From the NCBI GenBank assembly GCA_021442155.1, contig CM038215.1, positions 2,380,976 through 2,444,975 on the forward strand: a stretch of 64,000 nt of DNA. Reading direction: 5' to 3'. Position numbers and translations under genes: made by a program. This document shows, piece by piece, positions 10,060-21,775 of the stretch (positions are counted from its first letter, which is position 1; each line of letters starts with the position of its first letter). Under the pieces are notes generated by a model. It was not told the DNA's origin. It ran no database searches and was given only the letters and a program-made list of their open reading frames with translations. Origin of the DNA: Cymbidium sinense (lineage: Eukaryota; Streptophyta; Magnoliopsida; Asparagales; Orchidaceae).

Positions 10060-13000
10060 TTCATATCATCCTCCAAAATAACATGAAAAGCAGGAGGGAT
10101 AAAACAAAAATTAGCAGAATGCCATACAAACTCAGAAGTAGTAGCAAAGTGTGCACAAAAATCTGCTAAACAATTATAGCCTCAGCTGATGTGAGAGAAC
10201 AGCACCTAATGGAACTCACTGAGGAAGCCAAGATCAGCTGAGGAGAGGTTGTCCAAGAATCTCGCTAAAGTGTCTTCGAGGTAGGTCACCACAAGAAGTG
10301 TTGTCTCCTTCAAGAATGATACCCTTCAACTCATGCATGGGTTCAACAAGATGCTTGATGAGCATGGCAGATCTCTCCACAAAGGTGCTATCCCAATGCT
10401 AGAATTGAATACCTTGATAAGATTGCCCATGTCATCTCTCGATCACCACCCCAATACACAGCTGAAGCAAAGACCGTTAGCATTTTAGCCATCCGGGGGG
10501 GAGTCCAGGAGGAGTTTGAAAATAGCCAGTGTGGCTGGTGGAGCTCCCATTGCTCATGAAAGGGAAAGGATGCAGTATTGGTGAAAGCCTCCAAAATATT
10601 TATCGCAAGAATTTTGGGGGTTCTATAAGGCCTTCCATGACTCTTGCATTCTGCCCTCCAAACTTGATAAACAACAACAAGAAGCTCTCCCCAAGTAGAT
10701 CTGCCTTTGGGGTTTGGTCAAAGAAAGAGATCTTGTGATGTGGCAAAAGAAGGCATAACAAGCCCCCAAGTAGCAAGAACCTTCAGGACCGCAGCAGTGA
10801 GAGAGCATCTAGTCAGAATGTGGTCCAAATCCTCGAGCAGCCCCCATGCACCTCCTCCCAAGTTCCCACGATGCCAAGAAAGGGTTGGGATAGCACCCTT
10901 CAAAATGCGCCACCAAAATAACTTCTCCGGGGATGGAGCCAAAACCTCTTGAGCCACTGATAACAAGAGCAATCTTGCAGGAACAGAGCATCATAAGCAA
11001 GTGAGTGACTTACGGGGTAGATGAGTCAGCTCTGGGATATCCGCCACTAAGTCTGAGTGAGTCACCACTCCTTTGATCAGCTCAACAAGGTCATGGCCAA
11101 AATGGAGCTCCAATTTGGTAGTGTCCCAGCTTATATCTGGTCGAATGAAGGCACTTAACATTTGATCCTCAAGGGCAGCTACATCAATGAAGGCCGGTCT
11201 CCTGGAGTGGGAAAAATCTATCAGCCAAGTATGTGAGAGTACCTGCACCTTGCTCCCATCAACAAGCCTCTACCAGATAATATGCTTGAGGCTTTGGGCT
11301 CCATTGAGAAGGATAGCCCAGGACTTGGAATCACCCCTTCTCAAAGAACTCCCCCAAATATCATCACCATACTTCTCCCGCAGGCATGTAGAAGAGTAGT
11401 AGGCTTCTGAATGAAGTCCCAGTTAGCGCCTTAAAGGGCCAGTCCAAGTGGTAGTTGAATGAAACCCAAGGCCCCCAACCTTCTGAGGTGAACATATATC
11501 ATTCCACTTGACATAATGGATACTCTTCTATGTGGAGCTCTTATCCCAGAGGAAGGATCTGCAAAGCTTCTCAATCTCCAACAAAACATTTGAAGGGATG
11601 ATGGTATGTGTAAGCTGGTAAGCTGATCCAGGCAATAAAGCTGAAGAGAGGAGGGTGGAGAGGCCTACAAGGGATAGGTGATGGGATCCCCAAGCTAGGA
11701 TCTTCTCCCTTGCCTGATGAATCAGCTGAGAGTAGTCACTCCTGTGAAGTCTTCGTAGTGCTAGCTTGAGGCCAAGATAATCCATCTCCTGGACTCTCCT
11801 AAACCCAAGCAACCTAGCAATATGGTTTGTCCTCCATCTGGTTGTAGCACGGCTGAAGATGATAGCAGATTTAGCAGCATTGATACGCTGCCTAGGCCAG
11901 GCACATTACTCCTCAAGAATGCCTCTAATTTTTGTGCCATGTACAACTGATGCCTGAGAAGCAATAATAATATCATCAACATATAAAAGGTGAGAGATGT
12001 GGTACCTCCAAGTAGTGACATGCCCACCCCTTCGCTTGAAGGCTTGGGTAAGAAGCTCGTACAAGATGAACAAGTAAGGGGAGAGCGACACCCTTGTCAA
12101 AAACACACTAAGCATCAATCCACTCTTCCATTGAGTAGATAGAGAACTTGAATGTAATACACGCATCACCCACTTTGAATGTGAGGGAAACCCATCGAAC
12201 CAAGACTTCTCCAAAGTCTTCAACTCATGCGATCATATGCTCCATGTCAATCTTGATCACCATGCCCCAACCTAAGAGGTTGAGTTCTTAAGCTTATTAA
12301 AGATCTCTTGGGCTAAGAGGCGATGTGAGATGTTCCTCTGGTACAAAGGCACCTTGCTCTCAAAGATGATGGCGGGAGGATATGCTCGCCTATTAACCGT
12401 GATCTTTACAAGTTTGTAAATGGTCCGACATACTAATAGGCGAAAACTTGGATGGGGCCCCGACTCTTCTAATTAGCACAATGAGCATCTCTTTCCAATT
12501 GTCATCCATGCGGAAGTGAGAAAGAACTCAACAATGTGCAATAATATCATTCACACCCACAAAATTGCTTGTAGAAGGATGAAGTAATCCCATCCAACCC
12601 TGGAGCTCGATTGGCCCCATCGAGTGTAAGGCCTCCCAAATTTCTCGCTCAATAATGTTAGCATCAAGAAGAGTTTAACATGAGGAGGTACCTCACGCTC
12701 GAATGGTAGGCCAATCATCAAGTGAAACATCCCCTTCAATCCACTTATGCCAGAAGAAAGTCGTGAAGGCAGAAGTAATGTCCTCAGGACTGTCCCGAAG
12801 GCTTCCATCATCATTCATGACGCTGTTGATTCTATTGGTGCGATGTCTTGCAGAAGCAACAGTGTAGAAAAAGTGAGTATTACCATCTCCCTATTGAAGC
12901 CATCTGGATTTGGCTCTCTGCTTCCACCAAGTGTTGAGCCTAGCAAGAGTAGAATTCAAGTCCACCACTTTGGACAAGATTAGCCTCTAGTGGCGCACCT

Positions 13001-13897
13001 TGTCAATAATCAATAATCTAGAGTTTGGCAAAGTCCTCCTCTAATTTACTCTTCAGAGAGTTCAGATTCTTCATCTTGCTTTTACTCCAATGAAAGAGAG
13101 CCTTCAACGTTCTACTGCTTTTCCATTGGAGAATATCAGCTTTAGAGCCATAATCATTTTTCACCCATTTCTACCACACAAGCTTCCAAGCTATAGAGTA
13201 ACAAAGCCACACCTCCTCAAATCGTAGCCACCGATGTGGTCTCTCTGCGGCGTAACCAAAGCAACAAGGACAAGTGGTAAGCACGAGAAAGGTGACTAAC
13301 CTTCATGTCTCTGAGTAAGTTGGATGCCAAGGAGTTGACAAGGATCCTGACGTCTGACCCAAATCTTACTTCTGCCATCCTTATTATTGGTCCATGTGAA
13401 TTGTTGGCCAACAAAATCAAGCTCATGTAAGTCAGAAGAGGCCATACAATCCTCCATCTCACCGCCTGAGTAGAAATGCTTCCTCCCTTCTTATCTGAGT
13501 CGATGCGCTTAAATCCACCAATAATAGGGAGCTGATCCACATTGTTAAGAATAGTTTGCCAAAGTGTTCTACAAGTGATAATCTTTATTAGCATAAACCC
13601 AGCCAAGAGTCCACTGGGTGTTATTAGGCATACTAACACTTCCCAAAACCATCTAAGAAGAGCTGGGTGAACCCAATCATCACTCTACCAAAGAATAATA
13701 ATCCCGTAATTCCCTATGGATGATAAATGAACCGCCAGCTTCCAACCAACTTGTCCACTTCCGGTCGAGAGATCTCCTCAATCCTAGTTTCCACTAGGCC
13801 AATCATACAGATATGATGGCCACCAATCAGGTGGCATAGGTAGTGGCCCGTAGTTTTCTTTCGAGCCCCCTATAATTCCAAAAAAGGATGGATGACA
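10060..13897 (-). pseudogene. LINE-3 copy ORF2: endonuclease, reverse transcriptase, RNase H
   Basis: The endonuclease begins near 13895 with SSILFWNYRGARKKTTGHYL, followed by GLVETRIEEISRPEVDKL. The usual GGDFN is degraded to GGFKR near 13510. The reverse transcriptase (about 12560-11700) shows MVIKIDMEH (motif A, near 12250), SLSPYLFILYELL and catalytic YVDD at 11972-11983. A zinc-binding region (10970-10720, WWRILKGAIPTLSW then DLDHILTRCS) and an RNase H end (about 10140-10210, SHIS-stop-GYNCLADFCAHFATT) complete it. Frameshifts and stops throughout make it inactive. Confidence 0.83.
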
Positions 13898-13899
13898 TT

Positions 13900-16120
13900 A
13901 AGTCACCATGGGGGATTTATCCCCCCCCACTACAGGTGATTCAATATGAACTTTCTTCCTCTTCATTGACTGGGCCTCAATTGGCACCAAATTATCTCCC
14001 TCAAGTGTGCCCGTGACACCCTTGCCTTTATGGTAGTGCATGGTTGCCTTTTCTCCGCCGGTTTTGAGTTTCTCCACTGGCCTTAGAATATGGGAGCCTT
14101 AGATGCTTGGTAGGGAGGGACGGGAGGAGCTCTTCCCGAGAAATGAGTAGTGTAGGCCACCATGGCCTTGCTTCCACCTTCCTTCTTCAAGCTAACCTGT
14201 TGTTGCTTATTATTGGTTCTCTTCTTCCGGGTGACCAGCACCCAAGGGCCATCCTCAAAAGAAGTGGGTTCCTTAAGCTGTGTAGGTAAAGGTGGTGGAA
14301 CAGCCTGTTGTGTCTCGACAATCTTGCCTTTAGTGGGATTTTGATTGGCAGTGCTACATTCCCCCTTCTTAGCTAAAGCAGGCTGTGCCAAGTTCTGCAT
14401 AGACCCAAGCACATTAGTCTGAACAGGAGGGGAAGGAGAAGTCTTCCCCATAGTGGGAGTAGCTGGAGGAACCTTCTTGGTGGGGCAAGAGTCAACCTTG
14501 TGTCCCACCTTACCATAAGCAAAGCAGAGTTGAGTAATACCCTCATACTCAACATATTGGAAAAACCTTTCATTTGTACCATGGATCCAAACTGGTGGGG
14601 AGTTTTGAAAGAATCTAATGTGACTCTGCAAACATGCTTTACCCCATGAGTGATCCACCCAAAGAGGCTCTCTAATAAAGGAAGCGATCCTAGCAATATT
14701 AGTATTATCCCCAGTTAGAAGTGTACCCAAATAGGGAGAGGAGTTTATGAAGAGATTTGATGAAAGTGGGAGTCCACTTATCCAACCCAATAACACGAAT
14801 TTCATCAAGACTTGTAATTTTTCAAGGTTCATTGAGTGGGGATATGGTCTTCTCATCTTCCCAACAAGAGCTCTTTCTTCAACAAGCTAAGCTTGGTCAT
14901 CAAGTCAATGCCATCCTCCATAAATGCATAGAATGCCATCAATGCATATTTTCTTCTTTAACATAGGGATGCTTGCTCCATTGGCCGAGAGGTAGCACCA
15001 TTTGAAGCTCTAGGTAAAGCCTCTCTAGGAAGGCTATTATCTTCAAACAAAGGGTTAGTAGTTGCCTTGCCTTTCCCCTTGGCCCAATCCTTGAAGCATA
15101 CCCCAAGCAAAGGTGCGGGTTCACTATTAGTGCAAACACCTTGTGTGCACACCTTGGATCGATGTGATCACCATAGAGACATATCATGGTCAGCCACTTG
15201 CAATTGGGTGTCCACATGTTCACCACCAAAGCATCCATATGGTCCGCAACTAGCCCCAACATCATCAACATCACATATTGTAGAACATACCTTAATTAGG
15301 TCCCTTCAAAGCTATCATAGCAGCCAACTTGATCTCCATCTTCTTACATTTCAGATTCCATTCAGGGTCTGCACCGCTACTTGGAGCGTGCCTAGCATGG
15401 TCGATCCAGTGCAGAATCTGGCCATTGTTGAAACCATCAGAGATCTAGCATCGTGCTTGTCGGCTTGTCCCACTTGCTCTGGTAACCTCCAGTACGTTTA
15501 TCCGCTAACATTGTACGCTTCGCTGTACGGGCGAGTGAGCCAAGTTTTGCTCAAGCCGCAACGCGATTGTCAGCGATTCAAGCACATCGGTAAGCGCAGA
15601 CAAACAACTGGGCGTCAGAGGTGCTTGTAATGCCCGGTTTCTACCCAATAGCCTCTCCATGCTGGGTACCGACTTCCTACGTGGGCAGATGCGGTCTACT
15701 GCCAGGTTGTCGTCTAACCAAAAGGGTTTAGCACGCCCTCCCATGCCGCTGGCGTCAACGCCATCGCTGAATATCTGTCTCCGCCATTAGTGCAATCCCG
15801 CAGCAATTGTATGCCCACTGCTCCGCTGGCGGTCTCGGTCCATTCCACGCAGCGCTCGCCTGCCATATGCAGCCCTGCTTATCAGCCAAGGCCTCGCGCC
15901 TCCATTAGTGCATGCGTAGCACCCATCGCAATCTCCGCCAGGGTCCCGCAGCGCCAAGCACGTTGCCACTACCGCTTCGATTTGCACCTCGCCTCGCATC
16001 ACGACCGCCTCCGCGGATTTGTGCTGCATGGCCGCTTCCTCCCGCCTTGACACCCCATGGCTGGGGACATCCGCTGCCTCTGCTCCTCTTCCCAAATAGT
16101 TACCGCCAAGCCTGAGTCTA
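13900..16120 (-). pseudogene. LINE-3 copy ORF1 (DUF4283-like, degenerate zinc knuckle)
   Basis: The best preserved part is an open frame of 257 codons at 14083-14856. It holds NTNIARIASFIREPLWVDHS, then VWIHGTNERFFQYVEYEGIT, a knuckle CFAYGKVGHKVDSC (14485-14526) in which the second Cys is Tyr, and GPWVLVTRKKR near 14220. The knuckle should therefore not bind zinc normally. The N-terminal region up to about 16100 is GC-rich, low in complexity and broken; it corresponds in position and composition to 9060-9780 of the second LINE. The exact start is not identifiable. Confidence 0.75.
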
Positions 16121-16349
16121 CAATACTGCAGAGTCTATAGCATGGTTTTTAATGATGAAGATCCATTTGGCCCCAAACCAAAGACCACCACCACATGCTG
16201 AGCCTCTCTTGCTGAGAAGCCTTGAAGGTCTTTGGAGAAGTCGCCACCTCCCCCTTGTGTTTCAAGGTCAAGATCAACAACCCCGACTCCCTTTGCAAAG
16301 AAACCCCATCCCTAGCACCACCTTGCCATGGCCCCTCCTTCTGCCACCT

Positions 16350-16449
16350 NNNNNNNNNNNNNNNNNNNNNNNNNNNNNNNNNNNNNNNNNNNNNNNNNNN
16401 NNNNNNNNNNNNNNNNNNNNNNNNNNNNNNNNNNNNNNNNNNNNNNNNN
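16350..16449. other. Assembly gap (100 N)
   Basis: Exactly 100 undefined bases, the conventional size for a gap of unknown length. The left side is LINE sequence and the right side starts inside a ~232-bp tandem repeat, so the missing DNA probably contains more of that repeat and the LINE 5' end. Adjacency across the gap should not be assumed. Confidence 0.99.
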
Positions 16450-17100
16450 CTCACTTCCCTGGTTTAACAATGGCACATATGCATTTAATTTCATTCTTAT
16501 ATATTTCAACATTAAAATTTGGATAGAGCTTTAATTCATACATATAAATGATTCATAAAAAAGTACAATATTTGCATGGTTTTCTTACCCTAATTTATGT
16601 ATACATCCATGTGTGTCAAAGAAAAGAAAGTATATAGTCTAGACATCCTAGGAATACAAGACTTTAGTTAGCCCAAATGAGGTTGTTTAATTACCTCACT
16701 TCCCTGGTTTAACAATGACACAAACTTGAATGAAAATCCCATTTTACATTAAAATTAAATGCATTCATAATTAACTAAGTGGTGAATTAGTTAGCCATAC
16801 GATTTGGAGCTTACTTCCAATGTTCATGTATACAAATTTACATATGTTTGAATGTAAATGGGTATATAGTCTGGACATCCTGAGAATTTGAGGCTTTAGC
16901 TAGCTCCATGGTTGTCATTTGATTACCTCCCCTTGATTTACAATGACATGCCTATTTAATTTCATTCTTATGTCCTTTTGTATAGAATTTGGATAAAGTT
17001 TGAATTTAATATGTTTAGATAATTCAATCAAATAAAATATAAATTCTAAACATACACATACATTCATCATTTAAGTGTGCTAAAATATGTTGCATGTATA
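16450..17100. repeat. ~232-bp diverged tandem repeat next to the gap
   Basis: Three related units. The segment CTCACTTCCCTGGTTTAACA occurs at 16450 and 16696, and a variant CCTCCCCTTGATTTACAATG at 16926. TATATAGTCTAGACATCCT at 16631 returns as TATATAGTCTGGACATCCT at 16863. Spacings are about 226-246 bp. The first unit is cut by the N run. No coding potential is visible. Confidence 0.75.
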
Positions 17101-19440
17101 GATATACTTAGGATTAAATCAGATGCATGTTACATGTGATGGAAAGGAATGATTAAACATATCTCATGTGGTAGTAATTCAATTGAATTAATCTTAAGAT
17201 GCCTTTCATTTTGAATATGATTATTTAAAGTGAACCTAAACATAGGATTAATTAAATCATTTAATAAGTCATTCACTAAAGAGAACTAAATCAAATTAAT
17301 ATACTTTAGAAAGTGACTTATGGTAGGGATGAAAGAGGGCAATCCTCTCTTTTTTAACACTTAGTTGCTAAGTGTAATCAAATGAAACAAAAGTAAACCC
17401 AAATTAAAATTCTCAAATTCAAGTGAAATCAACCTTTCATGTTAAATTGAATCTTTCAACACTTAGAAAATACAACACTAATGCCAAACAAGACTTACAT
17501 GAAGCCTTAATACACACATTAATTAAGTCACCACTCTAGCTCTAAGTTAGGGGCCGGTGTATATGATGTGGTGTATGTTTATTTTATGATATATTTTTTA
17601 GATTGAATGTTAGGTGTATGCTTTGTAGGCTGGATGATAGGCCAATATTAGCCTAATATGTTTTCTATAGGGGTTTATGCTTAATGTGAATGCTTTTTTT
17701 GCAGGTTGGTTAAATCCTTAAGCATAATCCAAGTTAGGATAGGTGGGCTTAGTTAGCCATTTGTAGGGTGCTAAGTCCAAACTATAAATATAGTTTCTTA
17801 GGATTACATGTATATTTAGCTAACCTTTATATTGCAGGTGTAGTTATATTTACTTTTCCCCCATAAATGTAATTTTTGCAATAGGAATTAGGATTAGTGC
17901 TATGGACGATTAGGATGAGCAGTGGCCAGAAGGCTTTGTCTTGGGGTGCCCTGTGATGCCTTTGAAGCAAGCACCATCCAAATCAAAGAAGGAATGAAAT
18001 AAGAAATGGAGAAATGAAGAAAGAAGACCCTCATAGAATTTAATACAATTATAATTATTCTTTCATATTCTAGGTTGTATAAGGGTAGAGCTCGGCTACC
18101 CATCTTTTCTCTCTCTTGGGTTGTATGCGGTGCACCACACCTTTTCTTCTTTTATGATAGTTTATATAATTGTTTGATGTTATATTTACATTGTGCATTA
18201 GGTGGCATGCTTTTCATAGTTTCTTAAATGATTGATGCTTTAATGTGTGGCTTGGATACGATTAGGCTCTTAGGATAAAAATTACTTTTCTACCCAACTA
18301 ATCACTCATAACTAAATTTTAAACAACTCATAACCTCATCATAAAACTTAAGAAATAAATAAGATAATTAAAATATTTAGCAACCCCTTAGCTGTATGGT
18401 TGTATGTTTCACATCATGCATGCATATTATTTATCTATTGAACATGAAAGATCTCCATCCTTGTACGATAAAGGAATGCTTCACCTGTGAGGGCATCCTT
18501 TGTTGTGGAGAACAACATCTTCTAGCTAATTTAATGGATAACCTATTTAATCATGCATTTAAGCATAAGAAATCCTATAGCCTCTATCAAAATGATCTGT
18601 CTAAAATAAAATAAAAGTTGAAAAGATTTTTCTTCTATAGATTAAGTCATAAGCTCATACCACTCATGCCCCAGTCTCTTATGGAGTGTGTTTAGGACTT
18701 TAGTCTCTTGCTAATTAAATAATTTCCCTAGCTATCTTGCAATTCATAAGACCAGACTACATGATTTTGAAATCATAGGAGGAGTTAGTTGGCAGACACT
18801 CCAAGTGGTTATAAGTCTAGAAGTCACAATTTATTCTCTCTGGAGGTAAATCTTATGTCCTAGATTTAGGTGGTGCTTTAGCTCGTACTAATGCTCCCTA
18901 GATTTAGGATCTAAGGTAGCTATGTCCTTCGGGCTACAAGCATAAATCCTTACCTCTTAGGCATACCCACAACCTTATGTTTCTAGATTATAAGCCCAAG
19001 TAATATAATTAATTTTCAACTGAAAACATATAAATATCCTCAAATTCAAAATTATAACCCCAACCATAGGATAGATTGGAATGCTCACTAGGCTTCCTAG
19101 TATCATGAGAATTTCCTACTTATTTCATTTGGATTCCAAAAATAAGTATTCTCATTGAACTTTCCCAATTAATTTTTTAAATACAACCAATCATTTGATA
19201 GTCTAACCTTGAAATCCTTGGAGATGATAATTGTCTACTTTAATCAAGAATATTCATAGGAAATTCCTAAGATTTAATTAACTATGGAAGCTTTCCTCCA
19301 TAGGAAACTTAAGAACCTGGTTTAATATAAACTCTACTTTATTCATCCATAGAAAGCAGGGGAAAAATCTCTGGTATATTCGATGACCCATCATGGCTTA
19401 GGAGTCCTTTATATTGATTAGGTTAATTGTAGGGTCTCTA
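17100..19440. other. AT-rich unclassified region
   Basis: I see no convincing coding region, RNA gene or retroelement domain here. Open frames are short (under 75 codons) and lack recognisable motifs. A local direct repeat around CTAGATTTAGG occurs at 18860-18910. It could be decayed non-coding DNA of the gypsy fragment that follows. Confidence 0.5.
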
Positions 19441-19444
19441 TCTT

Positions 19445-19760
19445 TCAAGATAGTACATCATACCTCAATTTTGTGATCACCTCAAAAGTACTTCCCTGAT
19501 ACTTGGAGTCCCCCCCTTTCCCCCATACATCCAAAAATAAACACCACAAGGCCCTCTCACCTTGTTCATTAAATCTTCTCAACATTATTCTTTCTTTTTG
19601 GAGTTTGGAGATGTCAATCCTCAAGTTAGCAAGGGTTCTTAGACTCATAATGTTGACTTATACACCTTGGTCAACCAAAACTCTAGATATCCTATATCTG
19701 CAACATCCACTATCATATAAAGAGGCAGTTGTGCTGGTCATCCCTAGAAGTAAGATTTCA
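19445..19760 (-). pseudogene. gypsy aspartic protease, degenerate
   Basis: The minus strand reads CCRYRISRVLVDQGV-stop-VNIMSLRTLANLRIDISKL, then RRFNEQGERALW. In Tat-type proteases the equivalent is V-x-V-D-x-GS-x-VN-x-M-x-x-x-x-L-x-x-L-x-ID; the catalytic Asp is kept but the DSG/DGS context is DQG, followed by a stop. Inactive. Confidence 0.65.
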
Positions 19761-21049
19761 TCGCTGAATGTAACTACTAAGATGTCTTTTAAGTGGCATG
19801 CCTACTCTTTAGTAGCAGTCAGTTGAGCTAAGAATATCTCTAGATCAAGTAAGGCCTTGATTAGAGATTCCCTCATCTTTTGGATAAGACAAGGGTGTCG
19901 TATATGCTTAACTTAGCTGGAAACTTTCTAAGGTGAGCTAGGACATTGTAATCAACTTTGGCTTAGTCCTCCACAAGCAAATCCATGGGTGGAGCATCTT
20001 ATGGAGGGGCTATTTGCTCACTAGAACCAATGACTTTCTTACCCTTATCTTGAGGTGCTACCCTAGGAGGTAGAACTTTGCCACTATGTAGGTTGACTTC
20101 AGTGACTTCTTGGAATGATGAGCTTGTGGAAAGTTTTACCTTCTCATCGGGCATACCTACAACTTCTCCTATGGGAAACTTAGAGTCAATTGACTCCAAG
20201 TCAATCTAAAGAGGTGAACTCGATTGATTTAGAGAAGGATAGTTTGACTCGAATTAGAAAGGAAAAGATTGGAACTATTATTTTTTATTTAGACTTAGAG
20301 ATCTTTCAATAGGAATAAAATTAAGACCATCAGAAGTAGACAATATATAAGTAGAATCAACTTTCTTCATTAATTTTTTTTAGGTGGAGGTACATGATAG
20401 AAATCAAGTAAAGTTAGCAGAGTAAGAAATTTAATACTTTTATTCACATATACAACACTCTTGGTAGAGAGGAGCTATAAGAAGTGGTTGGAATGGTGGA
20501 GGAGTCTTGGACTGGGATGATGGCTATGCTACTAGACTATGAGCAAGTATGGTGAGCTATATATGCTACTAGGTCACCCTCCCAGTTATCTTTTGCAACT
20601 TCAAACCTTCCTTGGTGTTAGAGGTTTGAGCTACTGCAGGCACCTGCAAGGAAAGTTTCTTGATCTTAGAAATGATCTTCTTAGAGGTTCGGGATAGGGA
20701 GATATCCTAACCATCTTTGGTTTTAAGAGTATCACAATTATCCCCAAGGATTACTCTAATAGAATTGGATGGTTATTCTAATAAGTATTCCTTAGGGATA
20801 ACTATGGCTCTCAACTTGCAGCTGTGCTCAAGCTAGTCCTTAAAAGTGATCAATCCTCTAAGACATGGCCTAACATGCAGTGGTAGGGGAAACAAAAAGG
20901 ATCATCATTCATACCCACTTCCTCCTCTTAGGCTAGTAACTGAATGCCAAGTTTATTTAAGAGATTCTTAAAGATTTTCCTAACTACCTCCCTCTTGAAT
21001 GAATATGGATTATTCAATCTATCAACAATAGTAGGTGGAAAGTAGCTAC

Positions 21050-21775
21050 CTGGCTATGGATAAGAATACTCTTGGGTAAGCTCGGTGTGGTGGAAATGGT
21101 TGTTGTGGCGGCTGCGGTGGCTGGTATGATTGGCAAGGTGGAAGAAGAGGAGGTGGCAAAGGAGGCTGCTGAGCTTGTAGTCTCTCATATTGAACTCTGG
21201 TTGGCTACTATCAACTGACATAATTGTCCCTAGCTTCTTCTCAAACACCTTCTACAACTTGGACACAGATGATTGCTCGGGAAAGGGCAACAGTTTGGCT
21301 TCCTCTTGTGGGCTAGTTTCCTTGTTGATTAATTTCTCAAATATTTTGATGGTAAAGCCCTTAAGCATGAAGGTGACCGGGCCATGGATATCTTGAGAAG
21401 AATCTTAATCGCTTGTTGTTCAGATAGCTATGGTTAGAATTTAATGCTCAGGTTGTGCCACCTGAGAATGTAATCAACAAGGAACTCATTGAGTTTCTAT
21501 TTCTTTACAATGAGGTCACCTACAATCACCCTTTGTTGAGCTCCAACAAACCTCTTGATGAAGAGGTGCTCCAACTCCGCAAAAGTTTTCACCAAATCGT
21601 TGGGCAGTTTCAGCATACCAATCAAATGCAACACCTAAGAGACTGCTAATGAAAATGCAGAAGAGGTGTGCGCTACTGTCACCTATGTTGCAATAGTCAG
21701 CTCTAAAGTGTGCAATGTGTTATCGTGGGTTCCCACTGCCATCAAACATCTTGAAGGATGGCGGCACAAAATCCC
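21050..21775 (-). pseudogene. gypsy gag, partial
   Basis: Retrotransposon gag (capsid) remnant. One frame shows FVPPSFKMFDGSGNPR-stop-HIAHFRADYC, then LFCIFISSLLGVAFDWYAETAQRFGENF. A frameshift leads to ELEHLFIKRFVGAQQRV. The pattern (F-x-x-P-x-F-x-x-FDG-x-x-P, SL-x-G-x-A-x-x-WY) is that of the Retrotrans_gag family. The N-terminal part of gag is missing because the array begins at 21776. Confidence 0.75.

Larger units (their letters stand above)
9967..16349 (-). mobile_element. LINE-3 copy, nearly complete decayed plant L1-type LINE
   Basis: Third head-to-tail LINE on the minus strand, about 6.4 kb to the assembly gap. Order: ORF1 with a GC-rich N-terminus (about 16100-15500), DUF4283-like domain and zinc knuckle (14485-14526), endonuclease (about 13900-13200), reverse transcriptase with YVDD (11972-11983), zinc-binding region (about 10970-10720) and RNase H (about 10480-10060). 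Its length and part spacing match the copy at 3547-9949, but the sequence is clearly diverged, so this is not a recent tandem duplication. The extreme 5' end may lie inside or beyond the N run. Confidence 0.83.
19445..21775 (-). mobile_element. Tat-type Ty3/gypsy fragment: gag to protease
   Basis: Minus-strand remnant of a gypsy LTR retrotransposon. From 21775 downward it reads a gag capsid (FKMFDGSGNPR, then SLLGVAFDWYAE), a Pro/Gln-rich segment (about 21180-21070), a zinc-finger-like CFPYHCMLGHVLED (20853-20904, final Cys replaced by a stop), EVTEVNLHSGKVLPP (about 20080) and a protease-like RVLVDQGV-stop-VNIMSLRTLA (about 19700-19610). The YH-GH-ED finger and the SGKVLP motif fit the Tat lineage. 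Reverse transcriptase and integrase are absent. The upstream end abuts the telomere-like array without an LTR. Confidence 0.75.

Noticed and set aside
15067..15630. Plus-strand open frame of 187 codons
   Set aside because: It lies antisense to the third LINE's ORF1 region, has no recognisable domain, and GC-rich coding DNA commonly leaves such antisense frames open.
16149..16534. Open frames spanning the N run
   Set aside because: The middle third is undefined sequence; continuity is an artefact.
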